Below, piece after piece: positions 1-12,126 of a stretch of 64,000 nt of DNA. The notes beneath the pieces are model-generated. The model made no database searches. It worked only from the letters and a program-made list of their open reading frames with translations, and was not told the origin of the DNA. The stretch spans positions 896,621 through 960,620 of the forward strand of contig CABFPE010000054.1 of assembly GCA_900660155.1 (NCBI GenBank), read 5' to 3'. Both the position numbers and the translations under genes were made by a program. Source of the stretch: Hofstenia miamia. Lineage: Eukaryota > Xenacoelomorpha > Acoela > Hofsteniidae. Position 1 is the first letter of the stretch; every line of letters starts with the position of its first letter.

Positions 1-581
1 ATTGGATAAATTTCCTTGATGCTGAGATATTCTGTAAAACAAAGCATCGTCATGCAAAAACGAAATCCCATGTATAAACCTGTGCCACAATCATATATTG
101 ATGGAATAAACATAAAGTTTTGTAGCATTTGTGTAAACTCTATACATTTGTGTTTTTAATTAAATAAATCTACTGATATTATTTTTCCAAGTTGCAAAAT
201 CTAACGCATTGTTCAGTTTTTATGGAGAGTGCATCAAGGATGGTTGAATTTCTCCACCACAGATAAGTTATTTTACAATTACATAATACGATTAAGTGAA
301 AAATGATTTCTTGTACATGTTTAACGTCAATAAAAATTTCCTGGCAAGACTTAATTTGCAAAAATGAAAATGCTACATATATTATCAATGCAATTTGTAT
401 AGAAACAATTACAAAATGAAAAAACAATAGCAAAAACAGAGAATTTCTTCTTTCATAGCATTAAAACACCAACTCCTTCACAACTGGTAACAAGTAATTT
501 GATGTTGGGAAAGACATTGACATTATCACGATAAATTCATCTTTCCATTGTCGGATGCTTTTTTAACAGTAATTGGTTTTT
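1..581. repeat. Duplicate of 965-1545 ending at an N
   Basis: Bases 1-581 read the same as 965-1545 (offset 964), as far as I can compare by eye. The first copy stops at the single N at 582, while the second runs on into different sequence. The pattern, a perfect copy ending at a one-base gap, suggests overlapping contig ends that were not merged rather than an old genomic duplication. No gene is seen in either copy; the 84-codon minus-strand ORF in each has no family features. Confidence 0.85.
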
Positions 582-964
582 NAATAATTCACTAAAACAA
601 CAAAAACCTATTAGTATGCCAACCATTCATTGTAAAAAGGAAACTTTGCAGAAAATTTTTAGCAGTGGAATTATATATTTAATGAAAAATCAGCAGAATT
701 CTTGAGTGAAACAAAAACATTGTTCAATTTTTACATGGATTGTGTGGTAATTTATTTGACAACGTAAATCTTGTTATAATTTCAATAACAAATATCATAC
801 AAATGTTGTTTAATTATGGAAATATGCTAGGATTTTATGGAAAGATATATCCAAACACAACAACCAATGCATACTATGAATGCGAGATATACAGTGGAAC
901 TCATGTTTTACTGGTACAAATCAATATTTTAGAACCTCAATTTGTTGGATGCACACTGCTAAAC

Positions 965-1545
965 ATTGGATAAATTTCCTTGATGCTGAGATATTCTGTA
1001 AAACAAAGCATCGTCATGCAAAAACGAAATCCCATGTATAAACCTGTGCCACAATCATATATTGATGGAATAAACATAAAGTTTTGTAGCATTTGTGTAA
1101 ACTCTATACATTTGTGTTTTTAATTAAATAAATCTACTGATATTATTTTTCCAAGTTGCAAAATCTAACGCATTGTTCAGTTTTTATGGAGAGTGCATCA
1201 AGGATGGTTGAATTTCTCCACCACAGATAAGTTATTTTACAATTACATAATACGATTAAGTGAAAAATGATTTCTTGTACATGTTTAACGTCAATAAAAA
1301 TTTCCTGGCAAGACTTAATTTGCAAAAATGAAAATGCTACATATATTATCAATGCAATTTGTATAGAAACAATTACAAAATGAAAAAACAATAGCAAAAA
1401 CAGAGAATTTCTTCTTTCATAGCATTAAAACACCAACTCCTTCACAACTGGTAACAAGTAATTTGATGTTGGGAAAGACATTGACATTATCACGATAAAT
1501 TCATCTTTCCATTGTCGGATGCTTTTTTAACAGTAATTGGTTTTT
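965..1545. repeat. Second copy of the 581-bp duplicate
   Basis: Matches 1-581 and continues past the point where the first copy meets the N. The spacer 583-964 carries no recognisable gene. Between 1546 and 2023 I see only AT-rich non-coding sequence. Confidence 0.85.
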
Positions 1546-2023
1546 GGTCAAATGCTATAATTCAAATTACTGAGCAAGAAATGAATTGCAGAAAAAAAAT
1601 TAACAAAATAATTAACTTGAAAAATAAATTTACCAAAGAAATTTACAATAGATAATTAGTGAAATAGAATTAATTTTTAAAATAGTGTTGATGTTTACAA
1701 AATTTCTTTGTTCTATTTTACTTGACATGTCGTAGTAATTGTGTTTCAGTTTTTAATGTTGTACGCACAATTTAAAGCATTTTTTTCACCCCAATTAAAG
1801 ATGTTTTCATTTTAAAAGATTTTGTTTATCGAATAATCATCTTGACATGAAGGAGATTGAAGGCAGTAATAGTTTTCAGAGTAGTGAATTCGAGTGGATT
1901 TTTCATTATAAATCTTAAAAGATCAAATTAACTAACTTTTGTTTGCCAATTTACAACCATTTGCACGTTTTAAAATGGGTATGTATCATGGATTAACGAG
2001 TGTGTCATCATATTTACGCATTA

Positions 2024-2215
2024 AAGTTACAAAGCAGAAAACCATAGTGATGTATTTAGCTACGCAAAAGTCAACAAAATAAGGTGAACACATGAAAAAC
2101 GTGTAGTTTGTTGTTTTATCAATCATGATACCTTGTTTGAAATCTAGCGTGTTTTTCAAGTTGTGTGAAATGGTTACAACAGTGTTTACTATATTAAAGA
2201 ACTATTCATTTGTTG
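2024..2215. repeat. 192-bp duplicate of 2937-3128, ends at N
   Basis: This stretch recurs at 2937-3128 (offset 913). The first copy ends at the N at 2216 and the second begins just after the N at 2936, so the small contig 2217-2935 sits between two joins and was probably placed here by scaffolding. Confidence 0.8.
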
Positions 2216-2216
2216 N

Positions 2217-2935
2217 TATATACATTGATGTAATATTTCTATTTTCACCAAACACGTTTTTGTTTTAAATGATTTTTATGTTAATGGTTTATTTTATTCG
2301 CCCATATATGTGTATGTAATATTTCTATTTTCACCAAACACGTTTTTGTTTTAAACGATTTTTATATTAATGATTTATTTTATTCGCCTATATACATTGA
2401 TGTAATATTTCTATTTTCACCAAACACATTTTTGTTTAAAACGATTTTTATATTTTAATAGTTTATTCGCCTATATACATTGATGTAATATTTCTATTTT
2501 CACCAAACACATTTTTGTTTAAAAAGATTTTTATATTTTAATAATTCGCCTATATACATTGATGTAATATTTCTATTTTCATCAAACACGTTTTTGTTTT
2601 AAAACAATTCTTATATGTTAATGTCTTACTCGCCTATGTCCATTGATACAATATTTCTATTTTCACGAAACACGTTTCTGTTTTAAAATGATTTTTGTGT
2701 GTTAATAGTTTACTCGCCTATATACATTTATGTAATATTTCTATTTTCACCAAACACGCTTTTGTTTTAAAACGATTTTTGTGTGTTAATGGTTTACTCA
2801 CCTATATGCGTTAATGTAATATCTATTTTCACTAACTGAGCTTACATTTTTACAAATTATATAGTATTTGGGTGTTATATAATGTCACTAGATATTTTAT
2901 TTTGGAATTGTTATTATCATTTTATATATATATAT
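2217..2935. repeat. Imperfect minisatellite, unit about 80-90 bp
   Basis: About eight units share the core TAATATTTCTATTTTCACCA, then a CAAACACGTTTTTG block, a T-rich stretch, and TTCGCCTATATACATTGATG. The units differ by several substitutions and small indels. Two more units lie at about 3535-3660, and the distal part of this array, including the sequence leading into the TA run, repeats at 3610-3750. The small contig is therefore probably another version of the 3.5-3.75 kb locus. 3129-3534 holds no recognisable gene. Confidence 0.8.
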
Positions 2936-3745
2936 NAAGTTACAAAGCAGAAAACCATAGTGATGTATTTAGCTACGCAAAAGTCAACAAAATAAGGTGA
3001 ACACATGAAAAACGTGTAGTTTGTTGTTTTATCAATCATGATACCTTGTTTGAAATCTAGCGTGTTTTTCAAGTTGTGTGAAATGGTTACAACAGTGTTT
3101 ACTATATTAAAGAACTATTCATTTGTTGGTCAACAAAATATACATTATTGTGGTACATCAATCAAGGAAAAATTTTGACTGTCTCCCTCATCATATCCAA
3201 CCGCATTCAACAGGTACAAATGCAATTTGGAAACCTTACAATGAATAAATGATGACTTTATTGAATCTCTTAATTTGTTGCATAGAAATGAAACAGTGTT
3301 TTGGGCATACAAGTAATTTTGGATGGGCGAATTAATGTATTACTTTTAAGGATACATCAGCTTATTTAAATGACGTTTGTATTTCAAAATTCTTAGCGAC
3401 TTGTATTCTAATTACCAACCATTTGGATTTTTGCATCTGAATAATACGTTATTAACTAGCTTTGTTTACCTATTTACGAAGATTTTACGAGTTTAGAGCG
3501 GTTAATTCGTGATTCTTATGTGTTAATGGCTTATTCACCTATGTCCATTGATGTAATATTTCTATTTTCACCAAACACGTTTTTGTTTTAAAAGGATTTT
3601 TGTGTGTTAATGGTTTACTCACCTATATGCGTTAATGTAATATCTATTTTCACTAACTGAGCTTACATTTTTACAAATTATATAGTATTTGGGTGTTATA
3701 TAATGTCACTAGATATTTTATTTTGGAATTGTTATTATCATTTTC

Positions 3746-3746
<1 letters not shown>

Positions 3747-3779
<33 letters not shown>
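3747..3779. repeat. (TA)n microsatellite
   Basis: An uninterrupted TA run next to the outer end of a Tc1-like remnant. Tc1/mariner elements integrate at TA, so the run was a natural target. Confidence 0.9.
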
Positions 3780-3782
<3 letters not shown>

Positions 3783-4300
3783 TGACTCAAATTTACCCAG
3801 GCAAAGAATTCTTTAACATTATTGTATATTATGCAACTGTCTAAGTAAAACATGTATTAATATTTGGTTACACCACTACATGCCTTAACTACCACACAAA
3901 TATGCCTAGGCATACTTTCAACCAATTTGTGACATGTTTCTTGCAGCTTGTGATGAACCTCTGTATCATGTAGGCAGGCATATAACACCATGCTAACAAG
4001 CTGTGTTTTTCCAATATTGTTAACTTTGACACGTTCTGCTTCATAATGGCCCATAAAGTCTCAATTGGGTTTAAATCTGGTGAGTTACCAAGCCAGTCTA
4101 AAACCTGGCGAAGAAATCTTTGCACACTCAGGAGTTATGACAGGGTGCTAGATCCTGCTGAAAATATACCTATTTGGAAATTCCCTATTTCCATGTGAGA
4201 AAAGTTTGCTTGAAATAATGCCAATTAGATTTGCTGGTATCCATAATTAAAACATTACAAAAATTGCTTGTGGAAAAATATGCCAGTCAAGAAGGGGTTG
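3780..4300 (-). mobile_element. Tc1/mariner transposase C-terminal remnant
   Basis: The element begins at a TA dinucleotide with the end-like sequence CAGTGACTCAAATTTACCCA. Reading inward on the minus strand, 3889-4125 encodes the C-terminal catalytic part of a Tc1 transposase, with the signature WLGNSPDLNPIETLW that carries the last acidic residue of the DDE triad. Just upstream, in another frame, is a QDLAPCH-like motif around the second Asp. Several stops and at least one frameshift separate the pieces, so it is not functional. I did not find the other terminal repeat; coding similarity fades beyond about 4300. The 167-codon minus ORF at 4255-4758 may include more decayed transposase, but I cannot support that. 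Confidence 0.75.
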
Positions 4301-5250
4301 ACAGTCAAGTATGCACCACCTCTTTTTCCATCCACCTTAAAATATTTTGCATGAAGGTAGGGACTACTAAAAGACCATGTCCTACAAATATTCAGTAATT
4401 TATGTGGAAAAATAAGCTTATATGGTTGTGTGGAAAAAATGCATGGAGGGAGGTATACATATATATATTTATATAGTTTTGAACCATCTTGCATTAGCAG
4501 GGCGATTATTTTCTGAGCTAAAAATTTACTAAGAACTAAGAAATATTGATCTAATAATAACATTAAAATAACTTTAAATTTAGTGTATTTTGAGTAAAAC
4601 CTGTTATAAAGTGCTGCTTGCATATGAATTGTAACATTTATGGTTTTCAACAAAAAATGAAGATCCTTTGCTAAGCATTTTCGGAGCAGTGAAAAAATTT
4701 GTTCAAGAATGATATTAGGACATTCAGTTTGAACTAAATTCAAATTTTGAATTTTCAAAAAAATCTGGATTTCAGTGTTATTTTAAGCTAAAAATGAAAC
4801 TTGAATCTACTAACATGTTTTAGACTTTTATGATCTTACAACTATACTAAATAATTGCAGAATTAGTTTTTTCAGGCTTAAACAAATTTTGCAATGTTTT
4901 TGACCAAAACAAAATCTTTGACTTTATTTTTAGTTTTACGCATCCTAATCATTAGAAAAAAATTATGGAAAACTAATTAAAATACAAAAATTACAAAACT
5001 AAAACTAAATTAAAAGAAATCCACTGCTTTTGATCTTTGTGGTGTAATTTTTGAGCTGGATGCCTTCAGAGGAAGCAGTGACGCGGTTAAATTGGGTGAT
5101 GGCGTCGCTCTAAGTTAAAATAACAAATAAAACCATATATAATATTCGTTAAAATATTTGAAAAAAATACAAGAGTGATGAAATTGCTGTTCACCACAAA
5201 ATTCAACATTCAAAAATTATTATAGTCTATTTTACAAACAAATCAAGTGC
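4301..5250. other. Non-coding AT-rich stretch
   Basis: No gene, RNA or element end recognised, apart from possible extension of the Tc1 remnant at its left edge. Confidence 0.4.
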
Positions 5251-5258
5251 ATATGCAT

Positions 5259-6765
5259 TAGTGATGTGCAGGCCTGGACATGGCTTAAACTTTTCTAACC
5301 CACCCTGATCCGATACGTTTTAGTAAGTCTGACCGGACTGCACCCCATCAAACAAAATTGTGTTTTCAGACGTAACTAGTGAGCTAGTAGTGGAAATAAA
5401 TGCTTGGCTATGCACTGGCTGTCATGCGACAAAACAGGTACATGTAATACACCATTCCACTGTTCAATGCAGCTTTAAAACCTATACATGTAACCAGCAA
5501 TTAATGTCAACTTTATTGATTAACCCGACATAACCGATTTAAAGAAAAAATCTACGATCCGATCAAACCCACTTCCACATCTGCGGGAAAGGTGATTTAA
5601 TGTCGCAAACGCCAATTAAAAATTACTTTTTCACGCGTGGCCGAGAATGAAGTTAAGTTTGTTGTTATTAAACAATTTGAAAATTTTCAATAAAATTTCG
5701 AACAACTTACGTTCATTATATATGAGTTTTTCAACACTTGAAAATTTAATAGTTTTGAAAAAACGCATATTTAATATACAGTCGTGGCCAAAATTGATCG
5801 CACACTACTAAAAGTAGACCTATTTATCAGTTATTTAAAAACAAATTAATTCCAGAATATAACATTTATTGTAACTAAATAATTAAAGGTGAACAATAGA
5901 TTTTTTTTATGCATAAGGTCCAAAAAATACATATTGTTCAATATTGTGTATGTTTTCCTCAGGCTGCAAGCACTGCAAGCTATGCGTTGGGGTATTGATA
6001 AAACCAGTTTTCTTGTGAAATCTGAATCAATTTGGGTCACCCAAACGTCCTTAATTGATTAAGACTTTCACGCAACTTTGGATTTGAGCATTGTCCAAGT
6101 TTTCTATAGGATTCAGATCTTAGAGAGTTCCCTGGCCATGGCCCCACAATCACCTTTTAGCAGCCTGCGTTTGACAGACTGGTGCACCATCATGTTGAAA
6201 GTACTCACAATCATGGATCTCCATAGACAAAGGAAGTCTCTCTTTCAGTATCTCCAAATGTGTAGATCCTTTAATTTTGGCACCAGGAGGCATAAATCAC
6301 AACGGCCCTTAGCTGAAATAGCTACCCATATCACAATCTTTTGAGCACCTTTGACAGTTAGAATCGTGTATGACTGGCAATATCATTTTCCTGGAAGCAA
6401 CGAAATGAGTGTTGTGTTAGAGTTGTCAAAATGCTAACCGATCATTGATGTTCTTTTTGGAGAGCGTTGGTTTCTTTGCTGGTCGATATGATCGAAGGCG
6501 AGCCATTTGAAGACGCTGGCGAATAGTTCTTCTGCTAGGTGTATTATCACCTTTTACTATTGCTAATTCTCACAGTACACTAGATTCAATTTCACAAAGC
6601 GAACATTCCTGAGGTCTATTTTTAGTACTGTGCGATCAATTCTGGCCACGACTGTATATAATGGGGAAATGAAAAGCTTACTCATACCCTCAGTACCCGT
6701 TGAAAAATATGAGCATCCGCCCGTCCGTGCGGGTAAAACTGGTTACCCGTGCCCGCACACCACTA
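5259..6765. mobile_element. hAT-type non-autonomous element carrying a Tc1 insertion
   Basis: The left end TAGTGATGTGCAGGCC and the reverse complement of the right end, TAGTGGTGTGCGGGC, are matching terminal inverted repeats. They are flanked by ATATGCAT (5251-5258) and ATATGCAA (6766-6773), an 8-bp target duplication with one mismatch, which is the hAT signature. Without the Tc1 insertion at 5779-6654 the element is about 630 bp, and no hAT coding sequence remains. Interior subterminal sequence contains short alternating GATCCGAT/ACCCGTGC-like motifs. Confidence 0.8.
5779..6654 (-). mobile_element. Tc1/mariner element, 876 bp, degenerate, nested in hAT
   Basis: Long terminal inverted repeats start CAGTCGTGGCCA at 5779 and mirror at 6654, with TA on both sides (5777-5778 and 6655-6656). 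The arms extend through a GATCGCACA.TACTAAAA.TAGACC core of about 45 bp with few mismatches. On the minus strand the interior shows the decayed C-terminal part of a Tc1 transposase (5846-6040; SIPQRIA is the usual motif near the end) and upstream fragments broken by stops. Being shorter than a full Tc1 (about 1.3-1.6 kb), it is an internally reduced, inactive copy. It inserted after the surrounding hAT element did. Confidence 0.85.
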
Positions 6766-6953
6766 ATATGCAATAGAAAGCTCCTAAAAAATACAATTAT
6801 AAATGACATTTTTTAACGTCGACATGAATAGACGATACATTTCTATATATATAAAATGCTTTGAATGTCAGCAGTGCTTTTCTATTGACCAAATAAAACG
6901 ATTCAATGGCATTTGATCATAATCGGGATATTTCATGTCTCAGTATTAATCTA

Positions 6954-7409
6954 CAGGGTGTCCAGTAAAAAAGGTAGAATTTCTAATGTTTTTTCAAAAA
7001 GAAATTCCAATAATGGAATTTCCAAACTAAGAATGGCTAATTGCTGTTTTGATTAGTTATAAGAATTAAGATAAAAATGACAAATTACTGAACTCTAATT
7101 ATTGTATTACGTGAATAGTTTCATAAGTTAGTGTTGTCATTATTACACCACAAACGTATAATGTCTCAATTAAGTGATTTTCAAAGAGGTGTAATTGTGA
7201 TATTTTAACAGGAACATCCAACATGGGAGCTTGGCAAATGTACAGAAATTTTGCCAACATTTTTCGGAAACATTTCTAAAAGGCAATATGAAAATGTTGT
7301 GGCAAGATTTAAAGATGAGCCGGAATCGGCGAAGAAGCGTAAGGTGGGCACAGATTTAGCTACGAAAGTCGATTCACCTACTAACAGTTCGCGACACCAA
7401 CTAGGGTAG
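6954..7409 (+). mobile_element. Mariner-like element 5' fragment
   Basis: CAGGGTGTCCAGTAAA follows a TA and resembles the outer end of many mariner-type elements. From 7161 an ATG opens a frame beginning MSQLSDFQRGVIV, like the N-terminal helix-turn-helix of such transposases; it has one in-frame TAA, then continues through a KKRKVG basic stretch to a TAG at 7407. The catalytic domain is absent. Similarity of the start is weak, so the family is tentative. Confidence 0.5.
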
Positions 7410-7490
7410 AAAACAACTTGGGTATTTCTAGTATAAAAACGCATAGATTAATCGATAACGATTATTTTGAGCCCTCATGTTTTTTCCGCA

Positions 7491-8857
7491 ATTCATTTGA
7501 CGAAGTTATGGCCACATTGTCGTTTCAATACAAAATGAGCCTAAGAGTGCATAAGTCGGTGTTTTTTAACGGTATGTTGACTTACATGGAATATTTAATC
7601 CTCTTCTACTCTCGTGGATATATATTATGTTTGCATATTTTAAAATTAAAATAATTTTGTTTTACAGTTATATTTTAAAATAGAAGTTGTATTAGTTTTT
7701 CCATCATTTGACTTTTAGACTTTGTAATATTTCAATTTATTATTTTTTGGAATATTTCATCCATTTCTACTCCAAAAAACATTTGAGGCTGTGTAAGAGC
7801 CATCAATTTGACAAATGAAGAATCTCATACATCATCAGAAAGTTCGGAACGAGTTTTATTATTGGTCAAAATTATAGCGCTTTAGCGAATCCAATTCAGT
7901 TTCAAAATAAGCAAAATACACTCGATGGTGTCGCGCACTGTAAACAAAATGTTTGGGTTGACTTAGCACATGGTAACATTATAATCATAAGGAAGTAAAT
8001 GAATTATTTTTGTGATAAATAAATAATTAAATTTTCACAGTGTAGTAGCCAATTGAAACGAATTGTTTTTTACATGAACAATTGAATACTCGATTTCAAT
8101 ACTCAAAATCATCGCATAGACTTCCCTAGAAACAAAGAGTCTGAATCTAGACATTTAAGGGAGTGGCACACGGTTAGTCTTTTGACTATAGTCAAAATTG
8201 CGGTTTTGCACTCTTTTATCTATTACTCAAAAAATTTGACTAATAGTCAAATATTTTGACTAATAGTCAAAAGAGGTTTCTGCGTAAATTGCATTGCATA
8301 TACATGTACAAAAATTACTAAGTGGAGTCGCTATAATTACATTTCAACTGTAGTTGACGAGAGACCATTTCGGATGATGTATTAAATATGCCTCATACTC
8401 TACGCTCACGAATGCGTATTGAATAGTTAATTGATCACTCATAAACAAGCGCATATGCAAAGATTATGTAAACATTTAACCCAATAAGCAGGTTGCAATC
8501 TTTATAGAAAATTCAAAATAGCTACGCAATCAACTCAGCCTTTGAAACAGCTCTCTCTCCAATGGAATTTGGTTTAAAAACACACTAAAGCAATTTCGAC
8601 AAGTTGTTTGTTTGCGCCAATCTTAATGGCCACGATCTTAATTATATTGTTTATTTATTAATGACATTTAAGATGAAAGTGCAAAGTTATTTAAAATCAA
8701 TTCCCATTTTCTTTCAAAATTACAATAAGTTGACTATTCGGGGGTGCCACACGGTTAGTCTTTTGACTAATAGTCATTTTCAAATAGAACCATTTCTATT
8801 TTAAAATTTAACTAATCGTCACTTTTTGGGGGTGCCACACGGTTAGTCTTTTGACTA
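7491..8857. repeat. 1367-bp duplicate of 8997-10363
   Basis: The two copies (offset 1506) look identical over their full length. Copy one ends at the N at 8858 and copy two begins after the N at 8996. The 137-bp piece between them (8859-8995) is itself a mosaic: its middle repeats about 8300-8391 and its end repeats 5441-5468. This is best explained as unmerged contig ends plus a chimeric filler. The 66- to 78-codon ORFs inside are not recognisable genes. Confidence 0.85.
8156..8283. repeat. Foldback palindrome cluster (TTGACTA.TAGTCAA)
   Basis: Begins GGGAGTGGCACACGGTTAG and contains the perfect 18-bp palindrome TTTTGACTATAGTCAAAA (8180-8197), followed by two copies of TTGACTAATAGTCAA. The same block recurs in the duplicate copy at about 9662-9789. 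It looks like a member of a palindromic MITE family rather than a gene. A related start of the motif lies at 8742-8780 and 8828-8857. Confidence 0.7.
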
Positions 8858-8996
8858 NAAAAATTCTCTCCCATATACATGTACAAAAATTACTAAGTGG
8901 AGTCGCTATAATTACATTTCAACTGTAGTTGACGAGAGACCATTTCGGATGATGTATTAAATATGCCATGTAATACACCATTCCACTGTTCAATGN

Positions 8997-10363
8997 ATTC
9001 ATTTGACGAAGTTATGGCCACATTGTCGTTTCAATACAAAATGAGCCTAAGAGTGCATAAGTCGGTGTTTTTTAACGGTATGTTGACTTACATGGAATAT
9101 TTAATCCTCTTCTACTCTCGTGGATATATATTATGTTTGCATATTTTAAAATTAAAATAATTTTGTTTTACAGTTATATTTTAAAATAGAAGTTGTATTA
9201 GTTTTTCCATCATTTGACTTTTAGACTTTGTAATATTTCAATTTATTATTTTTTGGAATATTTCATCCATTTCTACTCCAAAAAACATTTGAGGCTGTGT
9301 AAGAGCCATCAATTTGACAAATGAAGAATCTCATACATCATCAGAAAGTTCGGAACGAGTTTTATTATTGGTCAAAATTATAGCGCTTTAGCGAATCCAA
9401 TTCAGTTTCAAAATAAGCAAAATACACTCGATGGTGTCGCGCACTGTAAACAAAATGTTTGGGTTGACTTAGCACATGGTAACATTATAATCATAAGGAA
9501 GTAAATGAATTATTTTTGTGATAAATAAATAATTAAATTTTCACAGTGTAGTAGCCAATTGAAACGAATTGTTTTTTACATGAACAATTGAATACTCGAT
9601 TTCAATACTCAAAATCATCGCATAGACTTCCCTAGAAACAAAGAGTCTGAATCTAGACATTTAAGGGAGTGGCACACGGTTAGTCTTTTGACTATAGTCA
9701 AAATTGCGGTTTTGCACTCTTTTATCTATTACTCAAAAAATTTGACTAATAGTCAAATATTTTGACTAATAGTCAAAAGAGGTTTCTGCGTAAATTGCAT
9801 TGCATATACATGTACAAAAATTACTAAGTGGAGTCGCTATAATTACATTTCAACTGTAGTTGACGAGAGACCATTTCGGATGATGTATTAAATATGCCTC
9901 ATACTCTACGCTCACGAATGCGTATTGAATAGTTAATTGATCACTCATAAACAAGCGCATATGCAAAGATTATGTAAACATTTAACCCAATAAGCAGGTT
10001 GCAATCTTTATAGAAAATTCAAAATAGCTACGCAATCAACTCAGCCTTTGAAACAGCTCTCTCTCCAATGGAATTTGGTTTAAAAACACACTAAAGCAAT
10101 TTCGACAAGTTGTTTGTTTGCGCCAATCTTAATGGCCACGATCTTAATTATATTGTTTATTTATTAATGACATTTAAGATGAAAGTGCAAAGTTATTTAA
10201 AATCAATTCCCATTTTCTTTCAAAATTACAATAAGTTGACTATTCGGGGGTGCCACACGGTTAGTCTTTTGACTAATAGTCATTTTCAAATAGAACCATT
10301 TCTATTTTAAAATTTAACTAATCGTCACTTTTTGGGGGTGCCACACGGTTAGTCTTTTGACTA
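8997..10363. repeat. Second copy of the 1367-bp duplicate
   Basis: Same sequence as 7491-8857, and continuous with unique sequence beyond 10363. It restores the full foldback at 10334-10416 that the first copy loses at the N. Confidence 0.85.
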
Positions 10364-10416
10364 TAGTCAAAAAAGTTTTTTTACTATAGTCAAAAGACTA
10401 ATCGTGTGGCAACCCC
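10334..10416. repeat. Near-perfect foldback repeat, 83 bp
   Basis: Left arm GGGGGTGCCACACGGTTAG then TCTTTTGACTATAGTC; the right arm is its reverse complement with about three mismatches and ends GTGTGGCAACCCC. The TTTTGACTATAGTCAAAA palindrome sits in the left arm (10355-10372), with a one-base variant in the right arm. A related half-copy starts at 10246. This is a short hairpin-type MITE. Confidence 0.8.
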
Positions 10417-10856
10417 TTTATTCTGTAGAAGTGCAATAAAAGCATATTTAGTCAACAAAAATACAATGTTGTGCAAAACATGAAATTGTAAAATTTCTAC
10501 TAATGAATAAATAAATTGGTAATTTATGGAAACACTCTTATATAAGTAAAGGCATGTAAAATAAAAAGGTGCTTGAAAATTTAACCGTAAACAACCAGCA
10601 AGGTTTTTTCAAAAATAGTGTCTGCTCGGGAACAATAAATCTTGATATCTTATAACACAAATTGTCATATGAGCTTGCTGGCCATAATATTCTCTGCTAA
10701 GCGCATGACTTTTGATAGGTATTATTGATCATGCAAACTGATAAATGAATATGATTAGGTTACCTGAGTGGGCCTGACAGAGCTGCCAGGGAGTCAGGAG
10801 TAGTGCTGCAAACGTGTTGGGTCAAATTTCCAATTTAATTTAGTAAATATTGGGCA
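10417..10856. other. Non-coding stretch
   Basis: No gene or element end recognised. It leads directly into the 75-bp tandem array. Confidence 0.5.
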
Positions 10857-12126
10857 AGTTTGATACATTGTTTTCATGGCTCATAACTCTTTTTACATTG
10901 TCTTCTCAATCAGTTTCCATCAACAATAAATAGTTTGATACATTGTTTTCATGGCTCATAACTCTTTTTACATTGTCTTCTCAATCAGTTTCCATCAACA
11001 ATAAATAGTTTGATACATTGTTTTCATGGCTCATAACTCTTTTTACATTGTCTTCTCAATCAGTTTCCATCAACAATAAATAGTTTGATACATTGTTTTC
11101 ATGGCTCATAACTCTTTTTACATTGTCTTCTCAATCAGTTTCCATCAACAATAAATAGTTTGATACATTGTTTTCATGGCTCATAACTCTTTTTACATTG
11201 TCTTCTCAATCAGTTTCCATCAACAATAAATAGTTTGATACATTGTTTTCATGGCTCATAACTCTTTTTACATTGTCTTCTCAATCAGTTTCCATCAACA
11301 ATAAATAGTTTGATACATTGTTTTCATGGCTCATAACTCTTTTTACATTGTCTTCTCAATCAGTTTCCATCAACAATAAATAGTTTGATACATTGTTTTC
11401 ATGGCTCATAACTCTTTTTACATTGTCTTCTCAATCAGTTTCCATCAACAATAAATAGTTTGATACATTGTTTTCATGGCTCATAACTCTTTTTACATTG
11501 TCTTCTCAATCAGTTTCCATCAACAATAAATAGTTTGATACATTGTTTTCATGGCTCATAACTCTTTTTACATTGTCTTCTCAATCAGTTTCCATCAACA
11601 ATAAATAGTTTGATACATTGTTTTCATGGCTCATAACTCTTTTTACATTGTCTTCTCAATCAGTTTCCATCAACAATAAATAGTTTGATACATTGTTTTC
11701 ATGGCTCATAACTCTTTTTACATTGTCTTCTCAATCAGTTTCCATCAACAATAAATAGTTTGATACATTGTTTTCATGGCTCATAACTCTTTTTACATTG
11801 TCTTCTCAATCAGTTTCCATCAACAATAAATAGTTTGATACATTGTTTTCATGGCTCATAACTCTTTTTACATTGTCTTCTCAATCAGTTTCCATCAACA
11901 ATAAATAGTTTGATACATTGTTTTCATGGCTCATAACTCTTTTTACATTGTCTTCTCAATCAGTTTCCATCAACAATAAATAGTTTGATACATTGTTTTC
12001 ATGGCTCATAACTCTTTTTACATTGTCTTCTCAATCAGTTTCCATCAACAATAAATAGTTTGATACATTGTTTTCATGGCTCATAACTCTTTTTACATTG
12101 TCTTCTCAATCAGTTTCCATCAACAA
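10857..12126. repeat. Minisatellite: 17 identical 75-bp units
   Basis: The unit starts AGTTTGATACATTGTTTTCA and ends CCATCAACAATAAAT. It recurs every 75 bp from 10857, with 16 full units and a last one losing register after CATCAACAA at about 12126. I see no substitution between units. The first unit is joined to unrelated sequence by CAAGTTTGATAC, and the array exits into CTGCATAATTTTG. Although 75 is divisible by three, the most open frame (starting MAHNSFYIVF) meets TAA and TAG in every unit, so it is not a coding repeat. The perfect identity means very recent expansion or strong homogenisation. Confidence 0.95.

Noticed and set aside
4255-4758. 167-codon ORF as a gene
   Set aside because: Biased AT-rich translation with no domain; next to a Tc1 remnant whose decayed sequence it may overlap.
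8180-8275. TTGAC boxes as plant-type W-box regulatory sites
   Set aside because: The context is a transposon-like foldback repeat in animal DNA; no promoter is nearby.
10857-12126. CRISPR-like array
   Set aside because: The 75-bp units are directly adjacent and identical with no variable spacers, in a eukaryotic context.
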